64,000 bases of DNA from Streptomyces sp. ISL-43 (GTDB lineage Bacteria; Actinomycetota; Actinomycetes; Streptomycetales; Streptomycetaceae). The notes under the pieces were generated by a model. That model saw only the letters and a program-made list of their open reading frames with translations, was not told where the DNA came from and searched no databases. Positions within the stretch are counted from its first letter, which is position 1. Every line of letters starts with the position of its first letter. The position numbers and the translations under genes were made by a program. Positions 1 to 9,468 of this stretch are shown here, piece after piece. The stretch lies in contig NZ_JAGGOT010000070.1 of the NCBI RefSeq assembly GCF_018614195.1, positions 861 through 64,860 on the forward strand. The letters are read 5' to 3'.

Positions 1-253
1 CTTCACCGCCGCGACCGGCACCACCCCGCACAAATGGCTCCTTCGCCACCGTCTGGACGAAGCCCGCAAACTACTCGAACGCACCGACCATCCGGTCACC
101 GAGGTGGCCCGGCGGGCCGGATTCGCAAGTGAGGTCACCTTCCGCCAGCACTTCGCCTCGTACGTGGGCACGAGCCCCCGCGCCTACCGGGCGGCGGCTA
201 CCGCGCAGGAGCCTCCCCCAAACCCGGCGGACAGTGTTAGAAATGGCTCATGA
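1..253 (+). CDS. AraC-family transcriptional regulator, C-terminal fragment
   Basis: The gene enters from the left edge, so only about 83 C-terminal residues are visible. They form the second half of an AraC-type DNA-binding domain: a helix with RLDEARKLLE, a recognition-helix segment VTEVARRAGF and the family ending FRQHFASYVGTSPRAYR. This arrangement is typical of the GlxA-like subfamily, which carries an N-terminal DJ-1/PfpI domain, but that part lies outside the window. The stop codon overlaps the start of the next gene as ATGA, so the two may be translationally coupled. Confidence 0.85.
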   Translation, partial: FTAATGTTPHKWLLRHRLDEARKLLERTDHPVTEVARRAGFASEVTFRQHFASYVGTSPRAYRAAATAQEPPPNPADSVRNGS

Positions 254-3150
254 GCGGACGTTTTGGCCTGCCCAGGGGCTCTGATGGGGCGCCCGAGGAC
301 GGGTCCCCGTCCGGGCCGGGCCGGGCACGGGCCGCGGACGGGCCCGGTGAGCCCGGTGAGCCCGGGCCCGGTGGGCCCGGCAGTCCCGTAGGCCGGTTCG
401 CGCGCCGCTTGAGGCGCTCGCTCTCCCGGTCGCTCGGCCGGCTCTCGCTCGGCGTGCGCAGCGTGGCCGGCCAGGTTTTCGCCCTCCAGGCCGTCATCGT
501 GCTGGTGCTGATCACCGCCGCCACCGCCGCCCTGTTCTTCCAGGCCCGCTACGACGGCCGGCGCGACGCCCGCAACCGCTCCCTCGCGGCCGCCGAGTCC
601 TTCGCCCACGCCCCCGGCCTGCCGGCGGCCCTGAGGTCCGCCGACCCCACCGCCGGGCTCCAGCCCCTGGCGGAGGCCGCCCGCCGGGCCTCGGGCGTCG
701 ACTTCATCGCCGTCATGACCACCGACGGGATCCGGTACACCGACTCCCGGCCCGAGCTGATCGGGCAGCGCGCCACCGGCGACCTCTCCCGGGCCGTGGC
801 CGGGCAGGCCTTCACCGAGACCTTCAAGGGCAAGCCGAGCGACGTGGTCCGCGCCGTGGTCCCCGTACGGGACTCCGCGGGCACGGTCGTCGGCCTGGTC
901 GCCACCGGCATCGAGGTCGCCAACGTCGGCGACGTGGTGGAGGGCCAGCTGCCCCTCCTCTTCGGCGCGGCGGCCGGCGCCCTGCTGCTGGGCACCGGCG
1001 GCGCCGCCCTGGTCAGCCGCCGGCTGCGGCGCCAGACCCGGGGGCTGGGCGAGGCCGAGATGACCCGGATGAACGAACACCACGAGGCGGTTCTGCACGC
1101 CGTCCGCGAGGGCGTCCTGATCATCGACACCGAGGGCCGCCTCCTCCTCGCCAACGACGAGGCGCGGCGCCTGCTCGACCTGCCGCCCGACGCCGAGCAG
1201 CGGCACGTCGGCGAACTCGGCCTCGATCCGCGCACGGCCGCCCTGCTCGCCTCGGGGCGGATCGCCACCGACGAGGTGCACCGGTCGGGCGACCGGCTGC
1301 TCGCCGTCAACGTACGCCCGACCAAGCCCTACGGGGGCCGCCCGTCGGGCAGCGTCATGACCCTGCGCGACTCCACCGAGCTCGCCGCGCTCTCCGGCCG
1401 GGCGGCGGTGGCGCGCGAGCGCCTCCAGCTGCTCTACGACGCCGGCGTGCGCATCGGGACCACCCTCGACGTGGTGCGCACCGCCGAGGAGCTGTCCGAG
1501 GTCGCGGTCCCGCGCTTCGCCGACTTCGTCACCGTCGAGCTGCTGGAGCCGGTACTGCGCGGCGAGGAGCCCAGCAGCGCCGCGCACACCGAGATGCGCC
1601 GGGCCGCCATGAGCGGGGTGCGCGCCGATTCGCCGCTGCAGCCCGTCGGCGACATCATCCGCTTCGTGGTGCCGACCGCGCCGATGGCCGCGGCCCTGGA
1701 CGCCGGGCGGGCGGTCCTCGCGGCGGACCTGAGCGCCGCCTTCGGCTGGCGGGCCCAGGACCAGGACGGCACCCGGGTGGCCCTGGACTACGGCCTCCAC
1801 TCGCTGATCTCCGTACCGCTCCAGGCCCGTGGTGTGGTCCTCGGCATGGCCAACTTCTGGCGGGCCGACACCCCCGAGGCCTTCACCGAGGAGGACCTGT
1901 CCTTCGCGGAGGAGCTGGCGGCGCGGGCCGCCGTGTCCATCGACAACGCCCGCCGCTTCACGCGCGAGCACGCGGTGGCCGTGACCCTCCAGCGCAGCCT
2001 GCTGCCCCGGGTGCTGCCGGAACTGAGCGCCGTGGACGTGGCGTTCCGGTACCTGCCCGCGAAGGCGGGGGTGGGCGGGGACTGGTTCGACGTGATCCCG
2101 CTCGCCGGGGCCCGGGTGGCGCTGGTCGTCGGCGACGTGGTCGGGCACGGGGTGCACGCCGCCGCCACGATGGGCCGGCTGCGGACCGCCGTGCACAACT
2201 TCTCCACCCTCGACATGTCGCCCGACGAGCTGCTGGGGCACCTGGACGAGCTGATCGACAGGATCGACCAGGACGAGTCGGCGGGCGCCGGCGGCTCGGG
2301 CGAGGGCGAACCGTCCGGCGTCACCGGCGCCACCTGCCTCTACGCCGTCTACGACCCGGTGTCCGGCCACTGCACCATGGCCAGCGCCGGCCACCCCGGA
2401 CCGGCGCTGGTCCGCCCCGACGGCCGGGTCGGGTACCCCGAGCTGCCGATCGGGCTGCCGCTGGGCGTCGGCGGGATGCCCTTCGAGGCCATCAGGCTCG
2501 ACCTGCCCGAGGCGAGCCGGCTCGTCCTGTTCACCGACGGCCTGCTGGAGGACCGCGACCGGGACTTCGACACCGGCCTCGGCATGCTGACGGAGAGCCT
2601 GTCGCGGCCGGACCGCAGTCCCGACCAGGCCTGCTCCGACGTACTGGCCGCGCTGCTGTTCCCGGCGCCGAGCGACGACATCGCCCTGCTCATCGCCGAC
2701 ACCCGGCGGCTGCCGGCCGACCGGATCGCGGAGTGGGACGTGCTCCCCGACCCCGCCGACGTCTCCCGGGTCCGACGGGCGGGCGCCGCGCAGCTGGCCG
2801 CGTGGGGCCTGGAGGACATCTCCTTCACCGCGGAGCTGATCCTCAGCGAGCTGATCACCAACGCCATCCGCTACGGGACCGCCCCCATCAGGGTCCGGCT
2901 GCTCCGCGACCGCGCCCTGATCTGCGAGGTCTCCGACGGCAGCAGCACCTCGCCGCACCTGCGCTACGCGGCAACGACGGACGAGGGCGGCCGCGGCCTG
3001 TTCCTCGTCGCGCAGTACGCGGAGCGCTGGGGCACCCGCTACACGGACCGCGGCAAGGTCATCTGGGCCGAACTCCCCCTGACGGGCGCGGCGGAGCCGG
3101 CGCCCCCGGGCGTCCTGGACCTGGATGCCCTGGAGGACCTCGCCTGGTAG
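250..3150 (+). CDS. Membrane PAS/GAF/PP2C (SpoIIE-type) phosphatase with anti-sigma-like ATPase domain
   Basis: 966 residues. A Pro/Gly-rich collagen-like stretch (about 30-48) precedes a first membrane helix (about 76-97), an extracytoplasmic sensor region of the single-Cache type, a second helix (about 234-256), a PAS domain (about 275-385), a GAF domain (about 395-565), a PP2C/SpoIIE phosphatase domain (with GGDWFDV and GDVVGHG metal-site motifs) and a C-terminal HATPase_c domain of the RsbW type (with ELITNAIRYG). Such proteins control sigma-factor partner switching by dephosphorylating anti-anti-sigma factors; the substrate here is unknown. The ATG overlaps the stop of the upstream AraC gene and no strong ribosome site is visible. 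A paralogue follows at 3818-5878. Confidence 0.9.
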   Translation: MSGRFGLPRGSDGAPEDGSPSGPGRARAADGPGEPGEPGPGGPGSPVGRFARRLRRSLSRSLGRLSLGVRSVAGQVFALQAVIVLVLITAATAALFFQARYDGRRDARNRSLAAAESFAHAPGLPAALRSADPTAGLQPLAEAARRASGVDFIAVMTTDGIRYTDSRPELIGQRATGDLSRAVAGQAFTETFKGKPSDVVRAVVPVRDSAGTVVGLVATGIEVANVGDVVEGQLPLLFGAAAGALLLGTGGAALVSRRLRRQTRGLGEAEMTRMNEHHEAVLHAVREGVLIIDTEGRLLLANDEARRLLDLPPDAEQRHVGELGLDPRTAALLASGRIATDEVHRSGDRLLAVNVRPTKPYGGRPSGSVMTLRDSTELAALSGRAAVARERLQLLYDAGVRIGTTLDVVRTAEELSEVAVPRFADFVTVELLEPVLRGEEPSSAAHTEMRRAAMSGVRADSPLQPVGDIIRFVVPTAPMAAALDAGRAVLAADLSAAFGWRAQDQDGTRVALDYGLHSLISVPLQARGVVLGMANFWRADTPEAFTEEDLSFAEELAARAAVSIDNARRFTREHAVAVTLQRSLLPRVLPELSAVDVAFRYLPAKAGVGGDWFDVIPLAGARVALVVGDVVGHGVHAAATMGRLRTAVHNFSTLDMSPDELLGHLDELIDRIDQDESAGAGGSGEGEPSGVTGATCLYAVYDPVSGHCTMASAGHPGPALVRPDGRVGYPELPIGLPLGVGGMPFEAIRLDLPEASRLVLFTDGLLEDRDRDFDTGLGMLTESLSRPDRSPDQACSDVLAALLFPAPSDDIALLIADTRRLPADRIAEWDVLPDPADVSRVRRAGAAQLAAWGLEDISFTAELILSELITNAIRYGTAPIRVRLLRDRALICEVSDGSSTSPHLRYAATTDEGGRGLFLVAQYAERWGTRYTDRGKVIWAELPLTGAAEPAPPGVLDLDALEDLAW

Positions 3151-3176
3151 CCGCGCGGCCTCAGAGCCGGGCGGTC

Positions 3177-3770
3177 TCAGAGCCGGGCGGCCAGCCGCGC
3201 CTTCGCCTCGGGCCATTCGTCGGCGAGCAGGGAGAAGTAGACGCTGTCGCGCCAGGTGCCGTCCGGGCGGCGGCGGTGGCGGCGCAGCACGCCTTCGCGC
3301 TGGGCGCCGAGGCGGGCGATGGCCGCCTGGGAGCGGGTGTTGAGGTGGTCGGTCTTGAACTGGACGCGGCCCATGCCGAGGTCCTCGAAGGCGTGGGTGA
3401 GCAGGAGCAGCTTCGTCTCGGAGTTGACCGCGCTGCGCCAGTACGCGCGCCCGTACCAGGTCCAGCCGATCTCCAGCCGCTCGTCGGCCGCGCTGACGTC
3501 CATGTAGGTGGTCCAGCCGATGGCCCGGCCGCTTTCGAGGTGGATGACGGCGAAGGGAACGTACTGGCCCCGCCCGGCGGCCTCCAGGACCGCGTCGAGC
3601 TTGGCGCCGAGCTCCTCTTCCGTGTGCGGCGCGGGGCCGCCCTGCCAGCGCCAGACCTCTTCGTCGCGGCCGCCGGCCACGTAGAGGTCGGGGAGGTGAC
3701 TCCTGGTCAGGGGCTCCAGACGGACGTGGCGGCCGGTGAGCACGGTGGGGCGGGGCAGCTTCGCAGACAT
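3177..3770 (-). CDS. GNAT-family N-acetyltransferase
   Basis: About 197 residues of the RimJ/RimL-like GNAT type: an N-terminal HVRLEPLTRSHLPDLY segment, the central IGWTTYMDV and LEIGWTWYGRAYWRSAVNSE core that forms the acetyl-CoA site, and a C-terminal NTRSQAAIARLGAQREG helix. The family acetylates protein N-termini or small amines; the substrate cannot be told here. The frame is open to an ATG at 3791, but the ATG at 3770 fits family length better. It is tail-to-tail with the upstream phosphatase and lies behind a 16-bp perfect palindrome at 3812-3827. Confidence 0.8.
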   Translation of the reverse strand: MSAKLPRPTVLTGRHVRLEPLTRSHLPDLYVAGGRDEEVWRWQGGPAPHTEEELGAKLDAVLEAAGRGQYVPFAVIHLESGRAIGWTTYMDVSAADERLEIGWTWYGRAYWRSAVNSETKLLLLTHAFEDLGMGRVQFKTDHLNTRSQAAIARLGAQREGVLRRHRRRPDGTWRDSVYFSLLADEWPEAKARLAARL

Positions 3771-3811
3771 GGCCGAAAGATAACTCGTCATTGCGCTAGA
3801 TACAACATCCT

Positions 3812-3827
3812 ATTGAACTAGTTCAAT
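3812..3827. promoter_or_regulatory. 16-bp perfect palindrome upstream of the GNAT gene
   Basis: ATTGAACTAGTTCAAT is a perfect dyad. It is strikingly AT-rich against its surroundings and overlaps the last codon and stop of the phosphatase gene at 3818. On the minus strand it is followed by TAGGAT, a plausible -10, and then by the GNAT start. The shape suits a dimeric repressor of MarR size, but no MarR gene lies in the window. Confidence 0.5.
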
Positions 3828-5878
3828 CTGGTGGTCCGGGCCAGCAGGACGGCCACGTCGTCCTGCGGGGCCGCCGGCAACAGCCGGGCCAGGATGCTGT
3901 CGCACAGGGCCTCCAGCGGCTCGTCCGCGCCCCTCAGCGCGCCCGCCAGCTCCGCCAGCCCCTCGTCCAGGTCCCGGTCCCGCGCCTCGATCAGGCCGTC
4001 CGTGTACAGCACCAGCAGGCTCCCCGGGGGCAGCCGCACCTCCTCGGTAAGGAAATCCTGCCCGCCCGTGCCCAGCGGCGTCCCCGACGAGCCGCCCAGG
4101 AAGGTCACGGCCCCGGCCGCCGTGACGACGGCCGGCGGCGGGTGGCCCGCGCGGGCGATGACGCACGCGCCCGTCGCCGGGTCGTGGACGGCGTAGACGC
4201 AGGTGGCCATCTCGTCCTCGCCCAGGTCGGCCACCACCGCGTCCAGCGACCGGAGCATCTGCTCCGGCGGAACGTCGTGCCGCGCGAGCGTCCGTACCGC
4301 CGTGCGCAGCTGGCCCATCACGGCGGCCGCGTGGATGCCGTGGCCCATCACGTCGCCGATCACCAGACCGGTCCGGCCGCCCGGCAGCTCGATCACGTCG
4401 AACCAGTCGCCGCCGACGTCGTGGTCACTGGCAGGCAGGTAGCGGCCGGTCAGCTCCAGGCCCGCGACCTCGGGCAGCGCGTTGTTGGTGAGGCTGCGCT
4501 GCAGGGTCAGGGCCGCCGCGCGCTGGGTCGTGTACATCCGGGCGTTGTCGATGTTGAGGGCCGCCCGGGCGACCACTTCGTCGATCAGCACGCAGTCCTG
4601 CTCGTCGAAGGGATCGCGTCCGCGCAGCCGGGTCACCGCGACCGCCCCGAGCACCTGCCCGCGGGCGACGAGGGGGACCATCCGGGCCGAGCCGAGGGTG
4701 GCCAGGTACCCGCGCAGCGCTTCCGCCCGAGGGTCGCTGACCAGGGCCGGGATGTCGGACACGTACAGGTTCATGGGCAGGCCCTCGGTGATGACCTGCT
4801 CGTAGACGCTGCCCTCCGGGATCTGGAAGGTCTGCCCGGCGACCAGCTTGGCGGTCGGCGCCTGCGGATCCGGGAAGACGGCGGCCAGCCGCCGCAGCAC
4901 CCCCCGGGTCGAGGCCGCCGCCTCGTCGGACTCCAGTACCGCTTCCAGCAGCTGTACGTCGGCCGAGTCAGCGAGCTGCGGTACCAGCAGGTCCGCGATC
5001 TCCTGGGCGGTCTGCCGCAGGTCGAGCGTGGTGCCGATGCGGGTACCGGCCTCGGCGAGCAGCGCGAACCGGCGCCGGGCCTGCTCCGCCTCCGCCTGGG
5101 CCCGCTGCCCCTCGGTGATGTCGATGAGGGAGGCGATCAGGCCGAGCTGGCGCCCCGAGCCGTCCAGCAGCGGGGCGTACGAACAGGACCAGGTCCGGTC
5201 GTGGTCGGGGTCGGCGGGGGTGCGGCCGGTGCGGCGGACGTCGACGACGGCGGATCCGCACTCCAGCACCTTGCGCATGAGGCCTTCCAGTGCGGCGGCG
5301 TTGACCCCGGGCACGACCTCGGTGAGCCGTTTGCCGAGGTGGTCGGCGGCCGGCACCCCGTTCATCCGGGCGAGGGCGTCGTTGACGCGCAGGAAGCGCA
5401 GGTCCGTGCCGAGGGTGCCGAGGCCGATGGGCGACTGGGTGAACAGGCTCTGGAGCGCGGCGAGGGAATCGCGCATCCGCAGGACCTCGGTGGTCTCCAC
5501 CGCGATGAGCATGGCTCCCGTACGCCCTTGCGGGTCGGCGGCGGGCACGATCCACATCTCCATCGGGACGCGGTGGCCGTCGCGGTGGCGCACGGGCAGG
5601 GTGCCGACGACGGTCTCCCCGGCCTGGACCCGGCGGGTCAGGTCGGCCGCGAGCTCGCGGTTGGCGTCGGGGACGAGCACGGAGGTGCCGAACCGGCCGA
5701 GGATCTCCTCGGGACGGTGGCCCAGGAGGTCCTGGGCGGCCAGCGACCACTCGACGACGCGCCCGTCGGCGTCCTCCCGCCACAGGGCGATCGGAAGCAG
5801 CTCGCGCAGGACGCCCGCGTACCCCACAGCTCCCACCGGCTGGTCCGGCACCTCGCTCGTCTGCTGGTACGTGTCCAA
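3818..5878 (-). CDS. Cytoplasmic PAS-PAS-GAF-PP2C (SpoIIE-type) phosphatase
   Basis: 686 residues with two PAS domains (about 20-140 and 145-265), a GAF domain (about 285-450) and a C-terminal PP2C/SpoIIE phosphatase domain (about 470-685, with GGDWFDVIELPGG, GDVMGHG and LYTDGLIEARD). There is no membrane helix and no ATPase domain, unlike the paralogue at 250-3150. The predicted role is serine phosphatase output of a PAS/GAF sensor acting on an anti-anti-sigma factor. The start is a TTG with an AGG-type ribosome site about eight bases upstream; no in-frame ATG or GTG lies further upstream. Confidence 0.88.
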   Translation of the reverse strand: MDTYQQTSEVPDQPVGAVGYAGVLRELLPIALWREDADGRVVEWSLAAQDLLGHRPEEILGRFGTSVLVPDANRELAADLTRRVQAGETVVGTLPVRHRDGHRVPMEMWIVPAADPQGRTGAMLIAVETTEVLRMRDSLAALQSLFTQSPIGLGTLGTDLRFLRVNDALARMNGVPAADHLGKRLTEVVPGVNAAALEGLMRKVLECGSAVVDVRRTGRTPADPDHDRTWSCSYAPLLDGSGRQLGLIASLIDITEGQRAQAEAEQARRRFALLAEAGTRIGTTLDLRQTAQEIADLLVPQLADSADVQLLEAVLESDEAAASTRGVLRRLAAVFPDPQAPTAKLVAGQTFQIPEGSVYEQVITEGLPMNLYVSDIPALVSDPRAEALRGYLATLGSARMVPLVARGQVLGAVAVTRLRGRDPFDEQDCVLIDEVVARAALNIDNARMYTTQRAAALTLQRSLTNNALPEVAGLELTGRYLPASDHDVGGDWFDVIELPGGRTGLVIGDVMGHGIHAAAVMGQLRTAVRTLARHDVPPEQMLRSLDAVVADLGEDEMATCVYAVHDPATGACVIARAGHPPPAVVTAAGAVTFLGGSSGTPLGTGGQDFLTEEVRLPPGSLLVLYTDGLIEARDRDLDEGLAELAGALRGADEPLEALCDSILARLLPAAPQDDVAVLLARTTRLN

Positions 5879-6046
5879 TGCGCCGACCTCACCCCGGGGG
5901 GCCCGATTCCTACCGATTCACCCTATCCGAGGCATCGTGGACCGGCGCTGCGTCGGGGTCCGAGCGGGGGCCCCTGACGGCCTCGCCGCCCGGGGCCCGT
6001 GGGGCCCGCGCTCGCCCGCGGCCCGGAGGGGACCCGGGCGGCCCGG

Positions 6047-8104
6047 CTACTCCCAGTCGTCCCAGGGCGGGTCCATCTCCTCGTCCTCCGGGCCGAAGAG
6101 CGACTCCTCCTCCCGGGGGGCCGGCTTCCTGCCCGCCGCGACCGCCACCGCGGCCGGCTGGGCCACGGCCACGGCCACGGGCACAGACACCGCCGCGGCC
6201 GCGGCCTGCGCGGGCACGGGGCTCACCGCGGCCACCGGGGCGGCGTCCGTCCCGGACAGGGTCTTCAGGATGCCCTCGGCGTACTTCGCCAGCTTCGCCT
6301 CGCCGACACCGTTGATCGTGCCCAGCTCGGCGACCGTGCCGGGCACCTGGGTCGCGATCTCCCGCAGCGTCGCGTCGTGGAAGACGACGTACGCCGGCAC
6401 CCCCTGCTCCCGCGCGGTCTCGGCGCGCCACGCGCGCAAGGCCTCGAAGACCGGCACCGCCGCCGCCGGCAGGTCGACCGGCACCCGCGCGCCCTTCCCG
6501 GAGCGCGACCCGCCGGACTCCTTGCGGGACGCTCCGGCGGCCGGCGCCGCTTCCTTGCGCATCAGGACGCTCCGGCGGCCGCCGAGCACCTCGCCGCTGG
6601 CCTCCGTCAGCACCAGCGTCCCGTAGTCGCCCTCCACCGCCAGCAGCCCGAGCGCCAGCAGCTGCCGTACGACCCCGCGCCACTCCGCGGTGCCCAGGTC
6701 CGCTCCGATCCCGAACACGGAGAGCCCGTCGTGGTCGAACTGGATGACCTTGGCCGTCTTCTTGCCCTGGAGGATGTCGACGATCTGACCGGCACCGAAC
6801 TTCTGCCGCCGCTCCTTGGCCAGCCGCCACACCGTGGACAGCAGCTTCTGGGCCGCGACCGTCCCGTCCCAGGACTCGGCCGGCGTCAGGCAGGTGTCGC
6901 AGTTGCCGCAGTCCGGCGCGCCCGACTGCCCGAAGTACGCCAGCAGCCGCACCCGGCGGCAGCCGACCGTCTCGCACAGCGCGAGCATCGCCTCCAGGTG
7001 CCCGGACAGCGCGCGGCGGTGCGCGTCGTCGCCCTCGGAGCCCTCGATCATCTTGCGCTGCTGCACCACGTCCTGGAGGCCGTAGGCCAGCCACGCCGTG
7101 GCCGGCTCCCCGTCGCGCCCGGCCCTGCCGGTCTCCTGGTAGTAGCCCTCGACCGACTTGGGCAGGTCCAGGTGCGCCACGAAGCGCACGTCCGGCTTGT
7201 CGATGCCCATGCCGAACGCGATCGTGGCCACGACCACGACCCCGTCCTCCCGCAGGAACCGCGACTGGTTCGCCGCGCGCGTGCGGGCGTCCATCCCGGC
7301 GTGGTACGCCACGGCGTCGATACCCTGCTCCACCAGGGCGGCCGCCGTCTTCTCCACCGACGCCCGCGAGAGGCAGTAGACGACGCCCGCGTCCCCGGCG
7401 TGCTCGGTCCGGATCAGCTCCAGCAGCTGCTTGAGCGGATTGTTCTTCGAGACGATCCGGTACTGGATGTTCGGCCGGTCGAAGCCGGCCACGAAGTGGC
7501 GGGCCTCGTCCAGGCCGAGGCGCGCCGCGATCTCGGCGTGCGTCGCCTCGGTGGCCGTCGCGGTCAGCGCGATGCGCGGCACCTTCGGCCAGCGCTCGTG
7601 CAGCATGGACAGGGCGAGGTAGTCGGGCCGGAAGTCGTGACCCCACTGGGCCACGCAGTGCGCCTCGTCGATGGCGAAGAGCGAGACCGTACCCCGGTCG
7701 AGCAGCCGCTGCGTACCCTCGGTGCGCAGCCGCTCGGGCGCCAGGTAGAGCAGGTCCAGCTCGCCGCCGAGGAAGGCCTGCTCGACCGCGCGACGCTCGT
7801 CGACGCCCTGGGTCGAGTTGAGGAATCCGGCCCGCACCCCGAGCGCGTTGAGCGCGTCGACCTGGTCCTGCATCAGCGCGATCAGCGGTGAGATCACCAC
7901 TCCCGTGCCCGCTCTGACCAGCGCCGGGATCTGGTAGCAGAGCGATTTGCCGCCACCGGTCGGCATCAGCACGAGGGCGTCGCCGCCGCCGACGAGGTGC
8001 TCGATGATCTGCTGCTGCTCGCCGCGGAAGGAGTCGTACCCGAAGACGCGGTGGAGCACCTGCTGGGCATCGGGGATTTCGGCGGCTGCTTGCGAGGAGG
8101 TCAT
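6047..8104 (-). CDS. recQ: ATP-dependent DNA helicase RecQ
   Basis: 685 residues of a 3'-5' superfamily 2 helicase. The Walker A motif PTGGGKS lies at 48-54, the DEAH box follows ([19 protein letters not shown]), then the SAT-like TATAT motif, the RecQ-CT zinc site (CETVGC and CGNCDTC) and a winged helix. An HRDC domain sits near 555-630 ([11 protein letters not shown]). A disordered Ala/Val-rich tail ends in acidic residues. It unwinds recombination and replication intermediates. On the minus strand TAGGCT lies six bases before the ATG with no Shine-Dalgarno sequence, suggesting a leaderless transcript. Confidence 0.93.
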   Translation of the reverse strand: MTSSQAAAEIPDAQQVLHRVFGYDSFRGEQQQIIEHLVGGGDALVLMPTGGGKSLCYQIPALVRAGTGVVISPLIALMQDQVDALNALGVRAGFLNSTQGVDERRAVEQAFLGGELDLLYLAPERLRTEGTQRLLDRGTVSLFAIDEAHCVAQWGHDFRPDYLALSMLHERWPKVPRIALTATATEATHAEIAARLGLDEARHFVAGFDRPNIQYRIVSKNNPLKQLLELIRTEHAGDAGVVYCLSRASVEKTAAALVEQGIDAVAYHAGMDARTRAANQSRFLREDGVVVVATIAFGMGIDKPDVRFVAHLDLPKSVEGYYQETGRAGRDGEPATAWLAYGLQDVVQQRKMIEGSEGDDAHRRALSGHLEAMLALCETVGCRRVRLLAYFGQSGAPDCGNCDTCLTPAESWDGTVAAQKLLSTVWRLAKERRQKFGAGQIVDILQGKKTAKVIQFDHDGLSVFGIGADLGTAEWRGVVRQLLALGLLAVEGDYGTLVLTEASGEVLGGRRSVLMRKEAAPAAGASRKESGGSRSGKGARVPVDLPAAAVPVFEALRAWRAETAREQGVPAYVVFHDATLREIATQVPGTVAELGTINGVGEAKLAKYAEGILKTLSGTDAAPVAAVSPVPAQAAAAAVSVPVAVAVAQPAAVAVAAGRKPAPREEESLFGPEDEEMDPPWDDWE

Positions 8105-8232
8105 CCCAGAAGCCTAGCGACCCGCGCGGACACTCCACTCCGGATGGGGACGAACGGTCGGCGCGGGGAGCGCCCGGGGTCGGCTCCGCTACCCGGCGAG
8201 GTGCGGTGCCGGGCGGCGCGGGTCAGGCAAGA

Positions 8233-9468
8233 TCAGAAGGAGCCGGCCTGGGCCGGCAGGGTCGTCCGGGGCGCGTCTGCCGTGTCGAGTACCGCCGCGA
8301 TGCCCTGCGCGAGGCAGGGGATCCGGTGCGCCGGGATTCCCGCGATGTTGATCCGCCCCGAGGTGGTGCCGTAGACGGCGTACTGCCTGCGCAGCCGGAG
8401 CATCTGGTGCGACGTGAGCGGCAGCATCGAGAACATCCCCTTCTGCCGCGCCAGCGACCGCGCCTGCTCCGCACAGCCCAGCGCGCTCAAGTGGGCGGTC
8501 AGATCGGCCCGGTTGGCCATGATCCGGCGCCGCATGACGTCCAGTTCCGCCCGCCAGGCGGCCCGTAGCCCCTCGTCCTCCAGGATCGTGGTCACGACGG
8601 CCGCACCGTGCTCGGGCGGCATCGAGTACAGCGTCCGCGCGGCGTTCTGCAAGGCCGTCTCGGCATGCCGAACGGCCTGACCCGAGGCACCGAGGACGAT
8701 GGCGCAGCCGACGCGGTCGCTGTAGAGGCCGAAGTTCTTCGAGCAGCTGACGGCGATCAGCATTTCCGGCACGCGCTCCGCCAGCATCCGCGTGGGCAGC
8801 AGGTCGGCCTCCAGGCCGTCGCCGAGCCCGTGATAGGCGAGGTCGACGAAGGGCACCCAGCCGCCGCGGACGGCGGACTCGGCGAGCGCTTCCCAGTCGT
8901 CCGGCAGCGGGTCCACACCCGTGGGGTTGTGGCAGCACCCCTGGAGCAGGACGACGTCGTCCCGCCGCGCGTCCCGCAGTTCCCGCAGCACGCCGGCCGC
9001 GTCGAAGCCGCCCTCGGCGTCACGCCAGCCGTACGTGCGGACCTTCAGCCCGGCGGCCTCCAGGATGGGCCGGTGGTTGACGTAGGCCGGATCGCTGATC
9101 CACACCGTGGCGCCCGGGCGGGTCCGGCAGATCAGATCGGCCAGCAGCCGCAGTGCGCCGGAGCCCGCGACGGTCTGCACGGCCGCGGCCCGGTCGGCCG
9201 GTCCGCCCGGCCCGGGGCCCAGGACCAGGTCCAGCAGGGAGCGGTTGAAGGCGGCGTTGCCGGAGAGCCCGCGGTACTCCTTGGACTCGGAGCGCTCCGC
9301 CAGGCGTATCTCGGCCTGGCGTACGGCGGCCATGACGGGTGTGGTTCCCGTCTGGTCCCGGTACACGCCGAGGACGAGGTTCAGGCGTTCGGGCCGCTCG
9401 TCGGCACCGAACTCGTAGGTCAGGTCCCACAGCGGGTCGGTGGGCGGCGGAGGGAGGAGCTCAAGCAT
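8233..9468 (-). CDS. Class I aminotransferase of the AspC/TyrB (aspartate/aromatic) type
   Basis: 411 residues, a PLP-dependent fold-type I enzyme. Visible family marks are the substrate-side GVYRDQTGTTPV, the NPTGVDPLPDDW loop, the DLAYHGLGDGLEAD segment, the Schiff-base lysine in SCSKNFGLYSDRVG and the C-terminal SGRINIAG with the carboxylate-binding arginine. These place it in subgroup I-alpha (aspartate/tyrosine aminotransferase). The start overlaps the stop of the upstream exporter by eight bases (ATGCTTGA), which argues for coupling and against longer start choices. With the exporter and the Lrp regulator next door it probably handles an amino acid whose level Lrp senses. Confidence 0.88.
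   Translation of the reverse strand: MLELLPPPPTDPLWDLTYEFGADERPERLNLVLGVYRDQTGTTPVMAAVRQAEIRLAERSESKEYRGLSGNAAFNRSLLDLVLGPGPGGPADRAAAVQTVAGSGALRLLADLICRTRPGATVWISDPAYVNHRPILEAAGLKVRTYGWRDAEGGFDAAGVLRELRDARRDDVVLLQGCCHNPTGVDPLPDDWEALAESAVRGGWVPFVDLAYHGLGDGLEADLLPTRMLAERVPEMLIAVSCSKNFGLYSDRVGCAIVLGASGQAVRHAETALQNAARTLYSMPPEHGAAVVTTILEDEGLRAAWRAELDVMRRRIMANRADLTAHLSALGCAEQARSLARQKGMFSMLPLTSHQMLRLRRQYAVYGTTSGRINIAGIPAHRIPCLAQGIAAVLDTADAPRTTLPAQAGSF

Noticed and set aside
184-3216. A 1010-codon open frame on the minus strand opposite the first phosphatase.
   Set aside because: It is an antisense shadow produced by GC-rich third positions; the plus-strand frame has clear PAS, GAF, PP2C and ATPase motifs and the minus frame has none.
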